From Pseudomonas sp. (GTDB lineage Bacteria; Pseudomonadota; Gammaproteobacteria; Pseudomonadales; Pseudomonadaceae), in assembly GCA_029239415.1 (NCBI GenBank), contig JAQZAY010000258.1, positions 1 through 5,443 of the forward strand: a stretch of DNA of 5,443 nucleotides, given 5' to 3'. Both the position numbers and the translations under genes were made by a program. Positions 1-5,335 of the stretch are shown in pieces. A model generated the notes under the pieces. It ran no database searches, was not told where the DNA came from, and worked only from the letters and a program-made list of their open reading frames with translations. How positions within the stretch are numbered: the first letter of the stretch is position 1; each line of letters begins with the position of its first letter.

Positions 1-37
1 TCACGGTGCCATCAAAGTACTCGTTGACTTTAAACAT
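1..37 (-). CDS. ppnP: PpnP pyrimidine/purine nucleoside phosphorylase, N-terminal fragment
   Basis: Only the first 12 codons are present; the gene continues off the left edge. The reverse strand reads ATG followed by MFKVNEYFDGTV, which I recognise as the conserved start of the small cupin-fold PpnP family (formerly DUF1255, about 94 residues in Pseudomonas). By family knowledge, these cytoplasmic enzymes phosphorolyse several purine and pyrimidine nucleosides to the free base and ribose 1-phosphate. The start is supported by an AGGAG ribosome binding site at 44-48, six bases upstream. The upstream exonuclease gene on the same strand ends 74 bases away, with a probable terminator between, so ppnP is probably transcribed mainly on its own. 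The call rests on a short peptide, but that peptide is distinctive. Confidence 0.82.
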   Translation of the reverse strand, partial: MFKVNEYFDGTV

Positions 38-43
38 GGGCGA

Positions 44-48
44 CTCCT
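44..48 (-). promoter_or_regulatory. Ribosome binding site of ppnP
   Basis: AGGAG on the minus strand, six bases before the ATG at 37-35. It fixes the start of the edge-truncated ppnP gene. Confidence 0.8.
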
Positions 49-62
49 GAGAAATAGGATGG

Positions 63-98
63 AAAAAAGGCTGGCCAGTATGCCCAAGGCATCTGGCC
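63..98 (-). terminator. Probable Rho-independent terminator after the exonuclease gene
   Basis: On the minus strand, GGCCAG plus ATGCC pairs with GGCAT plus CTGGCC around a three-base loop (85-87), with one bulged base (79). This gives an 11-bp GC-rich stem spanning 73-98. A run of six T follows on the minus strand (63-68), separated from the stem by four unpaired bases, which may weaken it. It begins 14 bases after the exonuclease stop and sits before the ppnP ribosome binding site, the expected place for the 3' end of that transcript. Confidence 0.6.
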
Positions 99-111
99 CC
101 GTCATCCGCTT

Positions 112-663
112 TCAGGCGCCCACGGCGGGCAGGCTCAACGGTAGCAGTCGTGCTGTGTTGCGCGCATCCTCCAGCGCCCGGTGCTGCTGGCCGGCAAACT
201 GCAGCCCGGCCAGCTGCAATGCGCCATTGAGCCCCAGCGGGCGCTGCAGGTGGCGTGCCTTGGCAAAGCGTTGCTTGAGGTTGATGTGCGGTACTTCGGC
301 CAGCAGGCTGTGCAACCGATGCTGCTGCCATTCCTGCAGCAGTTGCTGGCGGTCGTAGTCGCCCCAGCTGACCCAGGCTTGCAGGTGCGCCTGGTGATGC
401 CCCAGCCAGCGCTCGAACTTCGCCCACACCTCGGGCAGCGCCGCCGCGCTGTCGACGCTGGCCTGGCTGATGTGCGTCAGTTCCCGGCAGAAGGGCGTCA
501 GTTGCGGGCGCCTGCGCGGCCGGACGAAGCGTTGGAAATGGTCGACTTCACGGCCTTCGCGGGTCACCAGGCTCGCGCCGATTTCAATGATTTCCATGTC
601 TGTTACAGGCCAGCCACCGTCGTCGGTGGTAGCTTCCAGGTCGATCACCAGCCAATGGCCCAT
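112..663 (-). CDS. DEDDh-family 3'-5' exonuclease (DnaQ-like / ERI-1-like)
   Basis: A 183-residue protein made of a single RNase H-fold exonuclease domain. All DEDDh motifs are visible. Exo I is DLEAT with Asp8 and Glu10, preceded by the hydrophobic strand WLVI. Exo II is SWGDYD with Asp104 as the likely metal ligand. Exo III is HRALEDARN with His161 and Asp166. The WGxYD form of Exo II and the FxRFVRP stretch near residue 50 resemble the ERI-1/KapD branch rather than the DNA polymerase III epsilon subunit, so the substrate could be RNA or short single-stranded DNA; the sequence does not decide this. It has no extra domain, signal peptide or membrane segment, so it should be a soluble cytoplasmic enzyme using two metal ions. 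The ATG at 663 has only a weak GGGAA-type site before it. The gene lies downstream of pvdS on the same strand, about 205 bases away, so co-transcription is possible but not indicated. Confidence 0.9.
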   Translation of the reverse strand: MGHWLVIDLEATTDDGGWPVTDMEIIEIGASLVTREGREVDHFQRFVRPRRRPQLTPFCRELTHISQASVDSAAALPEVWAKFERWLGHHQAHLQAWVSWGDYDRQQLLQEWQQHRLHSLLAEVPHINLKQRFAKARHLQRPLGLNGALQLAGLQFAGQQHRALEDARNTARLLPLSLPAVGA

Positions 664-674
664 ACAAGGTTCCC

Positions 675-839
675 ATGCAAAATGCTCAGGTGAGCGTAGC
701 CAAAGTCAGCCAGCCTGCCATCGCGCCGGGATCTTCGTCAGCCGCTGGCATCCTGGTCGTGACCAGCATTACGTCGACGCTTGGACCGCAAGCGCCTGGG
801 GCTGTTCAACGCCTGCGCCTTTGCTGGCTCCAGGCCTGA
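675..839 (+). CDS. Doubtful small ORF, 54 residues, unknown function
   Basis: An open frame runs from ATG at 675 to TGA at 837-839, starting 11 bases from the divergent exonuclease start and filling much of the spacer before pvdS. It begins MQNAQVSVAKVSQ, is rich in Ala, Ser, Val and Gly, and has a mildly hydrophobic centre (AAGILVVTSITS). A weak AAGG at 666-669 lies five bases before the ATG. I recognise no family. By my count about 65% of its third codon positions are G or C, lower than the neighbouring genes, which argues against a settled gene. It may simply be a chance ORF in GC-rich DNA. Confidence 0.18.
   Translation: MQNAQVSVAKVSQPAIAPGSSSAAGILVVTSITSTLGPQAPGAVQRLRLCWLQA
753..766. 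repeat. 14-bp palindrome in the exonuclease/pvdS spacer
   Basis: CTGGTC-GT-GACCAG is perfectly self-complementary apart from a two-base centre. It is too tight for an ordinary hairpin terminator and has no T-run beside it. It could be a binding site for a dimeric protein or a chance palindrome. The rest of the spacer 664-868 shows no recognisable promoter, RNA or terminator, only the doubtful ORF listed separately. Confidence 0.3.
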
Positions 840-868
840 ACCCTGGATGGAAGGGACGTCCTGACCGA

Positions 869-1402
869 TCAGCAGCCACCGTGCGCCGATGCCCTGCGGC
901 AATGCACCGAGGCATCGCGGATCATGAAGTTCACCAAGGTCGGCGAAACCCCCAGCTCCTTGGCAATATCCTTCTGCAGTACCCCATGCAGCCGGTACAT
1001 CTCGAACGCATAGCGCGTGCGCTGCGGCAATTGCCCCAGCGCATCGGCGATATGTTCCAGGGTCGCCAGGTGGATATGCGTGGCTTCGAGCGGGGCGTCG
1101 TGCAGGACCACGTTCCGGCCTTCCTCTTCACTGCCCGAATGCCTGAGCTCCATGGCCTGCTTGCGGTAATGGTCGATCGCCAGGTTGCGCACGATCTGGA
1201 ACAGGTAGCTGAGCTGGACCTTGAAGGAAGAGGTGATCTGCGGCGCGCAAGGCAGCCGGAAAAAGGCGTCCTGCACCACATCCTCGGCGCGGGAGCGACA
1301 GCCTGTGATGCGCGAGGCAATCTTGACGAGGATGCTCCGGTTCTCTACGAAGGCTTGCAGCAGTGGTGAATCACACTTACTTGTGAAGGGTTGTTCCGTC
1401 AT
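869..1402 (-). CDS. pvdS: Extracytoplasmic-function sigma factor PvdS (iron-starvation sigma)
   Basis: A 177-residue ECF sigma-70 factor with the two usual domains. Region 2 spans about residues 14-82, including CRSRAEDVVQDAFFRL (35-50) and the -10 recognition helix segment LFQIVRNLAIDHYRK (67-81). Region 4 spans about 114-170, with LPQRTRYAFEMYRLHG (125-140) and the -35 recognition helix around KDIAKELGVSPTLVNFMIRD (144-163). The text closely matches my memory of PvdS/PfrI, the sigma factor that directs RNA polymerase to pyoverdine and other iron-starvation promoters and is held by a FpvR-type anti-sigma factor until ferri-pyoverdine is sensed. The C-terminus (RRASAHGGC) looks about ten residues shorter than P. 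aeruginosa PvdS (about 187), and the tail is the least conserved part. The ATG at 1402 is supported by AGGTGA at 1409-1414. Transcription is probably Fur-repressed (see promoter and Fur box). No pyoverdine synthesis, export or receptor gene lies in this window, so its targets must lie elsewhere. Confidence 0.95.
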   Translation of the reverse strand: MTEQPFTSKCDSPLLQAFVENRSILVKIASRITGCRSRAEDVVQDAFFRLPCAPQITSSFKVQLSYLFQIVRNLAIDHYRKQAMELRHSGSEEEGRNVVLHDAPLEATHIHLATLEHIADALGQLPQRTRYAFEMYRLHGVLQKDIAKELGVSPTLVNFMIRDASVHCRRASAHGGC

Positions 1403-1408
1403 TGGAAA

Positions 1409-1414
1409 TCACCT
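1409..1414 (-). promoter_or_regulatory. Ribosome binding site of pvdS
   Basis: AGGTGA on the minus strand, six bases before the ATG, supports the chosen pvdS start. A second AGGAG-like element lies further upstream near 1440, but no start codon follows it at a usable distance. Confidence 0.65.
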
Positions 1415-1470
1415 GTCTTTTGTAGGAGAAAGGAAGTGACTCCTGTAGGTCGCTTCCTCAAACGGGCAAC

Positions 1471-1499
1471 AACCTATTCTTAATGATAATTATTGTCAA
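1471..1499 (-). promoter_or_regulatory. Sigma-70 type promoter of pvdS
   Basis: On the minus strand a consensus -35 hexamer TTGACA (1499-1494) is followed after 17 bases by TAGGTT (1476-1471), a poor but positioned -10 (T, A and final T match). This would start transcription near 1465 and give a leader of about 60 bases. The -35 and spacer are overlapped by the Fur box, so repressor binding would block RNA polymerase. This is sequence-based inference; no start site is known here. Confidence 0.6.
1479..1497. promoter_or_regulatory. Fur box upstream of pvdS
   Basis: Aligned with the 19-bp Fur consensus (GATAATGATAATCATTATC), the site matches at 15 positions by my count, including an uninterrupted TAATGATAAT core at 1481-1490. 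It lies in the AT-richest stretch of the window and covers the -35 and most of the spacer of the pvdS promoter. By established knowledge, Fe2+-Fur represses pvdS in Pseudomonas. The site is about 205 bases from the start of the divergent receiver gene, so an effect on that gene is possible but unsupported. Confidence 0.85.
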
Positions 1500-1702
1500 A
1501 CGCGAAAGATCTTCATTGTCTTCTGTGGCTCGACGCATGAGGTGACGTATGCGTATCAATGGTCTGTTGCACTTGATTTCCATTCGATTACCTACAACTA
1601 TCAATGCAGACCCGGTAACAGGCCATCGAGCCTGCAGGAGCCTGCCCCGGCGCAGTTCGGTCAAGGAGCGAAAACAACTTTCCAACTGCCCAGGCCCGAG
1701 CC
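1500..1702. other. Intergenic leader between the Fur box and the receiver gene
   Basis: About 200 bases without a convincing gene. The left two-thirds are AT-richer than flanking coding DNA. Seen here are the inverted repeat ACGCAT (1533-1538) and ATGCGT (1549-1554), ten bases apart, and a strong Shine-Dalgarno-like AGGAG at 1664-1668 with no start codon at the usual distance. I could not find a convincing -35/-10 pair for the plus-strand gene; TTGCAC at 1567-1572 has no good -10 partner. Short frames opening at 1542 and 1549 run into the receiver gene in other frames and look like chance ORFs. Confidence 0.5.
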
Positions 1703-2188
1703 ATGCCCAACAAGTCCATGCGGATTCTCATCGCCGACGAGCACCCCAGCCAGCTGTTGCAGCTGGAAAAGATGCTCAATGGCCTTGGCTATTACCGAAT
1801 CGCCCCGGTGGAGTGCTTCGAGGACCTGCAGCGGCTGGTACAAGGCGCCTTGCAACCCTTCAACCTGCTCATCGGCAATATCGACCTGGCCACCCATGCT
1901 GGCGTCGACCTGGCGCGTTTCTGTCGCGTCAGCGCACAGATCCAGCATGCCTTGCTCTACCATTCCCAGCACCTGAAGGTCCCGAACGTGCCCGCCTCCG
2001 AGCGTCAGGCGGTCAGCATCAGCCTGCCCAAGGTGCCCGACAGCGAGGCGCTTGATTCATTCATGGCGATCATCGATGCGCCACTGCTGGTCGGGCAGGT
2101 GCCACTGCCGCCGGGCCTTGCGGATTCGCTCGGCTTTGCGCCGCGGCGGCGCTACCTGGCCGATACGCGGTTTTCCCGATCGTCCTGA
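1703..2188 (+). CDS. Stand-alone receiver-domain protein with degenerate phosphorylation site
   Basis: A 161-residue protein whose first about 125 residues follow the CheY-like receiver fold: strand 1 MRILIADEHPS with acidic Asp12-Glu13, helix 1 through the leucine-rich QLLQLEKML stretch, strand 3 FNLLIGNID (53-61), strand 4 HALLYHSQ, and strand 5 VSISLPKV with the conserved lysine at 110. The residue aligning with the phospho-accepting aspartate is Asn59, and the usual Pro after it is missing (LATHAG). It is therefore unlikely to be phosphorylated in the normal way and may act as a protein-binding module. There is no DNA-binding output domain; the last about 35 residues are basic and Pro/Arg-rich (APRRRYLADTRFSRSS). 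The ATG at 1703 lacks a good ribosome binding site, and ATG at 1718 (Met6, just before strand 1) is an alternative start. The gene is divergent from pvdS and 69 bases upstream of an MFS gene on the same strand. Its partner and role are unknown to me. Confidence 0.82.
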   Translation: MPNKSMRILIADEHPSQLLQLEKMLNGLGYYRIAPVECFEDLQRLVQGALQPFNLLIGNIDLATHAGVDLARFCRVSAQIQHALLYHSQHLKVPNVPASERQAVSISLPKVPDSEALDSFMAIIDAPLLVGQVPLPPGLADSLGFAPRRRYLADTRFSRSS

Positions 2189-2192
2189 CAGT

Positions 2193-2217
2193 CCAGCGGC
2201 CATCGAAGGCTGGTTTT
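2193..2217 (+). terminator. Weak possible terminator or attenuator between receiver and MFS genes
   Basis: CCAGC (2193-2197) can pair with GCTGG (2209-2213) around an 11-base loop, followed directly by TTTT (2214-2217). The stem is only five pairs, so any termination would be partial. It starts five bases after the receiver stop codon. Confidence 0.25.
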
Positions 2218-2257
2218 GATATCCTCTTGCGCTTTGCCGATCCGCGGACCGCTTCCA

Positions 2258-3562
2258 ATGACTGTCATCGATTCCAACCGCCAGCCCCGGCTCACCCGTG
2301 GTGACCACCGGACCTTGAGCCTGGCGGCACTGGGCGGGGCGCTGGAGATCTACGACTTCATCATCTTCGTGTTCTTCGCCCTGACCCTGAGCCAACTGTT
2401 CTTTCCGCCCGAGATGCCCGAGTGGCTGCGCCTGCTGCAAAGCTTCGGCATCTTCGTCACCGGCTACCTGGCCCGGCCGCTGGGCGGGATCCTCATGGCG
2501 CACTTTGCCGACCACCTTGGGCGCAAGCGGGTGTTCAGCCTGAGCATCCTGATGATGGCCCTGCCATGCCTGCTGATCGGCCTGATGCCGACGTACGCCG
2601 ATATCGGCTACGCCGCGCCGCTGATCCTGCTTGGCCTGCGCATCCTGCAGGGCGCGGCGGTGGGCGGCGAGGTGCCCAGCGCCTGGACCTTCGTGGCCGA
2701 GCACGTCCCGCCGGGGCGGCGCGGCTATGCCCTGGGCTTCCTGCAGGCGGGGCTGACCTTCGGCTACCTGCTCGGCGCGCTCACCGCTACGTTGCTGGCG
2801 CAGCTGTTCACGCCCCAGGAAATCCTCGACTACGCTTGGCGCTACCCGTTCCTGCTCGGCGGCGTGTTTGGCGTCATCGGCGTGTGGCTGCGCCGCTGGC
2901 TGAGCGAGACGCCGGTATTCCTCGCCCTGCGCGAGCGGCGCGAACAGCCAGTGGCCTTCCCGCTGCGCCAGGTGCTCGCCGAGCATCGCCGGGCGCTGAT
3001 CCCGGCCGCCTTGCTGACCTGCGTGCTGACTTCGGCCGTGGTGGTGCTGGTGGTGATCACCCCGACCGTGATGCAGCAACGCTTTGGCATGAGCGCCGGG
3101 TATACCTTTGCCCTGAGCAGTGTCGGCATTGTCTTCCTCAACATCGGCTGCGTGCTGGCGGGCCTGCTGGTCGACCGCCTTGGCGCCTGGCGGGCGTTGA
3201 TGATCTACAGCCTGCTGCTGCCGCTGGGGATCGGCGGGCTGTATGCCAGCCTGGTGGGGGAGTGGGGCTGGACCGGTGTTGCCTATGCGCTGGCCGGACT
3301 GTCCTGCGGCGTGGTCGGGGTGGTGCCTTCGGTGATGGTCGGGCTGTTCCCGGCCGAGATCCGGGTCTCGGGGATCTCGTTCACCTACAACGTTGCCTAT
3401 GCCCTGTGGGCCAGTACTACGCCGCTGGCGCTGATCGCACTGATGCCATGGAGCCCGTGGGTGTGTGTCGGGTTCTGTCTGGCGATGGGTGTGGTGGGGG
3501 CGTTGACGGCGGGGTATTTCGGGCGTCGGGAGTTGGTCAGGGGCGAGGTAGGGATCGCGTGA
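2258..3562 (+). CDS. MFS transporter, metabolite:H+ symporter (MHS) type
   Basis: A 434-residue inner-membrane protein with about 12 hydrophobic helices in two halves joined by a polar central loop (about 212-245). MHS-family marks are GALEIYDF (27-34) at the first helix, motif A ADHLGRKR (84-91) between helices 2 and 3, RILQGAAVGGEVPSAW (128-143) in helix 4, SETPVF (216-221) after helix 6, the second-half repeat of motif A VDRLGAWRA (305-313), and PAEIRVSGISFTYN (365-378). Family members (ProP, citrate, alpha-ketoglutarate and shikimate carriers) import small organic solutes with protons; the substrate here cannot be read from the sequence. I prefer ATG at 2258 because the MHS body begins soon after. 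A TTG at 2216 in the same frame would add 14 residues without homology. The ribosome binding site is weak (GGA at 2246-2248). The gene follows the receiver gene by 69 bases and may share its transcript; it converges with the ETF-QO gene. Confidence 0.94.
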   Translation: MTVIDSNRQPRLTRGDHRTLSLAALGGALEIYDFIIFVFFALTLSQLFFPPEMPEWLRLLQSFGIFVTGYLARPLGGILMAHFADHLGRKRVFSLSILMMALPCLLIGLMPTYADIGYAAPLILLGLRILQGAAVGGEVPSAWTFVAEHVPPGRRGYALGFLQAGLTFGYLLGALTATLLAQLFTPQEILDYAWRYPFLLGGVFGVIGVWLRRWLSETPVFLALRERREQPVAFPLRQVLAEHRRALIPAALLTCVLTSAVVVLVVITPTVMQQRFGMSAGYTFALSSVGIVFLNIGCVLAGLLVDRLGAWRALMIYSLLLPLGIGGLYASLVGEWGWTGVAYALAGLSCGVVGVVPSVMVGLFPAEIRVSGISFTYNVAYALWASTTPLALIALMPWSPWVCVGFCLAMGVVGALTAGYFGRRELVRGEVGIA

Positions 3563-3604
3563 GGGGTATGAGGTGCACGCCTTGAGGCTTGTGGCGCCGC
3601 GGAT

Positions 3605-3632
3605 ATCGAGCGCCGCCCGCGCGGCGCTCGAT
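3605..3632. terminator. Perfect 12-bp hairpin between convergent genes, probable bidirectional terminator
   Basis: ATCGAGCGCCGC (3605-3616) and its exact complement GCGGCGCTCGAT (3621-3632) flank the loop CCGC. After one mismatch, two more pairs can form (3602-3603 with 3634-3635). It lies 42 bases past the MFS stop and 26 bases past the ETF-QO stop, so it can serve both transcripts. Neither strand has a T-run after the stem, so it is not a textbook Rho-independent terminator; it may block exonucleases or act with Rho. Similar GC-rich stems recur in Pseudomonas intergenic DNA, so it could also be a dispersed repeat. Confidence 0.6.
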
Positions 3633-3657
3633 CTCAAGGGCGCTGCCCATCTCAAGG
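3631..3657. repeat. Short direct repeat ATCTCAAGG beside the hairpin
   Basis: ATCTCAAGG occurs at 3631-3639 and again at 3649-3657. Its complement CCTTGAG also occurs at 3580-3586 on the other side of the hairpin, and GCCTTGAG (3579-3586) matches CTCAAGGC (3651-3658) as an outer inverted pair. The outer arms could bring the whole spacer into one large fold. They are short enough to be chance. Confidence 0.4.
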
Positions 3658-3658
3658 C

Positions 3659-5323
3659 TTACATATTCGGATACGTCGGCCCACCCGCGCCTTCCGGTGC
3701 CACCCAGGTGATGTTCTGGGCCGGGTCCTTGATGTCGCAGGTCTTGCAGTGGACGCAGTTCTGCGCGTTGATCTGGAAGCGCTTGGCGCCGTCTTCCTGG
3801 GTGATCACCTCGTACACGCCGGCCGGGCAATAGCGCTGGGCAGGCTCGTCGTACAGCGGCAGGTTGCTGGCGATCGGGATGCTCGGGTCGGTGAGCTTCA
3901 GGTGGCAGGGCTGTTCCTCTTCATGGTTGGTGCTGGAGAGGAATACCGAGCTGAGCTTGTCGAAGCTGAGCTTGCCGTCGGGCTTGGGGTAGTCGATTTT
4001 CGTCGAGTCGGCCGCCAGCTTGAGGCAGGCGTAGTCCGGCTTGGTGTCGCGCAGGGTGAACGGCAGCTTGCCGGAGAACCAGTTCTGGTCGACGTAGTTG
4101 AAGGCGCCACCCAGCAGAGGCCCGAACTTGTGCAGCGCGGCGCCGAAGTTGCGGCTGGCGAACAGCTCGTCATGCACCCAGCTGGCCTTGAACGACTCGA
4201 CATAACCCGTCAGCAGGTCGCCACCCTCGCTGCCCGCAGCCAGGGCCTGGGCAATCGCTTCGGCGGCGAGCATGCCGGACTTCATGGCGGTGTGGCTGCC
4301 CTTGATCTTGGAGAAGTTCAGGGTGCCCAGGTCGCAACCGATCAGCGCGCCGCCGTTGAAGATCATCTTCGGCAACGAGTTGAAGCCGCCCTTGGCAATG
4401 GCCCGCGCGCCGTAGCTGATCCGCTTGCCGCCTTCGAGGTACTGGCTGATCACCGGATGATGCTTGAGGCGCTGGAATTCATCGAACGGCGACAGGTACG
4501 GGTTGGAGTAGGACAGGTCGACGATCAGGCCGACCACCACCTGGTTGTTTTCCAGGTGATACAGGAACGAGCCGCCGGTGTTCTCGTTGCCTACCACGTT
4601 GAGCGGCCAGCCAGCAGTGTGCACCACCAGGCCCTGTTCATGCCTGGCCGGGTCGATTTCCCAGATTTCCTTGAGGCCGATGCCGTAGTGCTGGGCGTCC
4701 GCGTCGCTGTCGAGGTTGAAACGGCGGATCAACTGCTTGCCGATATGGCCACGGCAGCCTTCGGCGAACAAGGTGTACTTGCCGCGCAGCTCCATGCCCG
4801 GGGTATACAGGCCATCCTTGGGATTGCCTTCGCGGTCCACGCCAAGGTCGCCGGTGACGATGCCGCGCACCACGCCGTCTTCATCGATCAGCGCTTCCTG
4901 GGCGGCGAAGCCTGGGTAGATTTCCACGCCCAGGTTCTCGGCCTGCTGGGCCAGCCAGCGGCACAGGTTGCCCAGCGAGATGATGTAGTTGCCGTGGTTG
5001 TGCATGGTCTTGGGCACGAACAGGTCAGGGACCTTGACCGAGCTGCCCTGGTCCTTGAGCACATAGATGTCGTCGCGCTTGACCTCGGTGTTGAGCGGGG
5101 CGCCCAGTTCCTTCCAGTCAGGAAACAGCTCGTTCAGGGCGCGTGCCTCGAACACGGCGCCGGAGAGAATGTGCGCACCGACCTCGGAGCCTTTCTCGAC
5201 CACGCAGACGCTGATCTCGTTACCGGCTTCGGCGGCCTTCTGCTTGAGGCGGCAGGCGGCGGACAGGCCAGCCGGCCCGGCGCCGACAATGACCACGTCG
5301 AATTCCATGTATTCGCGTTCCAC
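3659..5323 (-). CDS. Electron transfer flavoprotein-ubiquinone oxidoreductase (ETF-QO)
   Basis: A 554-residue protein matching the full bacterial ETF-QO length. An N-terminal FAD-binding motif VIVGAGPAGLSAA (11-23, GxGxxG at Gly14/16/19) follows a short N-terminus with no signal peptide. The middle carries family stretches such as GAHILSGAVFE (49-59), YTLFAEGCRGHIGKQL (183-198), the flavin-binding end of the Rossmann domain ALIGCDLGTLNFSKIKGSHTA (within 326-346), and SYGARAIAKGG (303-313). The C-terminal ferredoxin-like domain has the four [4Fe-4S] ligands Cys499, Cys523, Cys526 and Cys529 (CPAG, then CVHCKTC). The enzyme sits on the inner face of the membrane and passes electrons from reduced ETF, loaded by acyl-CoA and amine dehydrogenases, to ubiquinone. 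The GTG at 5323 is chosen because AGGAG lies seven bases upstream. A TTG at 5341 in frame would include that ribosome binding site in the coding region. It ends at TAA, close to the shared hairpin. In P. putida the etfBA genes lie beside this gene; they would be just outside the right edge. Confidence 0.97.
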   Translation of the reverse strand: MEREYMEFDVVIVGAGPAGLSAACRLKQKAAEAGNEISVCVVEKGSEVGAHILSGAVFEARALNELFPDWKELGAPLNTEVKRDDIYVLKDQGSSVKVPDLFVPKTMHNHGNYIISLGNLCRWLAQQAENLGVEIYPGFAAQEALIDEDGVVRGIVTGDLGVDREGNPKDGLYTPGMELRGKYTLFAEGCRGHIGKQLIRRFNLDSDADAQHYGIGLKEIWEIDPARHEQGLVVHTAGWPLNVVGNENTGGSFLYHLENNQVVVGLIVDLSYSNPYLSPFDEFQRLKHHPVISQYLEGGKRISYGARAIAKGGFNSLPKMIFNGGALIGCDLGTLNFSKIKGSHTAMKSGMLAAEAIAQALAAGSEGGDLLTGYVESFKASWVHDELFASRNFGAALHKFGPLLGGAFNYVDQNWFSGKLPFTLRDTKPDYACLKLAADSTKIDYPKPDGKLSFDKLSSVFLSSTNHEEEQPCHLKLTDPSIPIASNLPLYDEPAQRYCPAGVYEVITQEDGAKRFQINAQNCVHCKTCDIKDPAQNITWVAPEGAGGPTYPNM

Positions 5324-5330
5324 AGGTTCT

Positions 5331-5335
5331 CTCCT
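5331..5335 (-). promoter_or_regulatory. Ribosome binding site deciding the GTG start of ETF-QO
   Basis: AGGAG on the minus strand, seven bases before GTG at 5323-5321. The next in-frame ATG (codon 6) is too far from it, and the in-frame TTG at 5341 lies upstream of it, so GTG is the best-supported start. Confidence 0.8.

Noticed and set aside
470..1369. 299-codon plus-strand ORF across the exonuclease and pvdS genes
   Set aside because: It is antisense to two genes with intact family motifs and spans their spacer without its own domain content.
1567..1605. Possible sigma-70 promoter for the receiver gene (TTGCAC with TATCAA)
   Set aside because: No -10-like hexamer lies at 16-18 bases from TTGCAC; the closest candidates need spacers of 20 or more.
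1403..1702. Search for a PvdS-dependent promoter (TAAAT with CGT) near pvdS
   Set aside because: No TAAAT or its complement with a correctly spaced partner is visible, so there is no evidence of autoregulation or of PvdS control of the receiver gene.
1549..2055. Plus-strand ORF opening at ATG 1549 after an AGGTGA
   Set aside because: The Shine-Dalgarno is only three bases from the ATG, the product has no recognisable fold, and the frame runs into the receiver gene, which has a clear receiver pattern in another frame.
2422..3585. 387-codon plus-strand ORF inside the MFS gene
   Set aside because: It overlaps the MFS frame almost completely and is Ala/Gly/Arg-rich with no family features, while the MFS frame shows clear family motifs.
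2057..3655. Long minus-strand ORF of 532 codons antisense to the MFS gene
   Set aside because: It is rich in Gln, His, Arg, Ala and Pro with no recognisable domain, the usual signature of an antisense frame opposite a GC-rich membrane protein gene.
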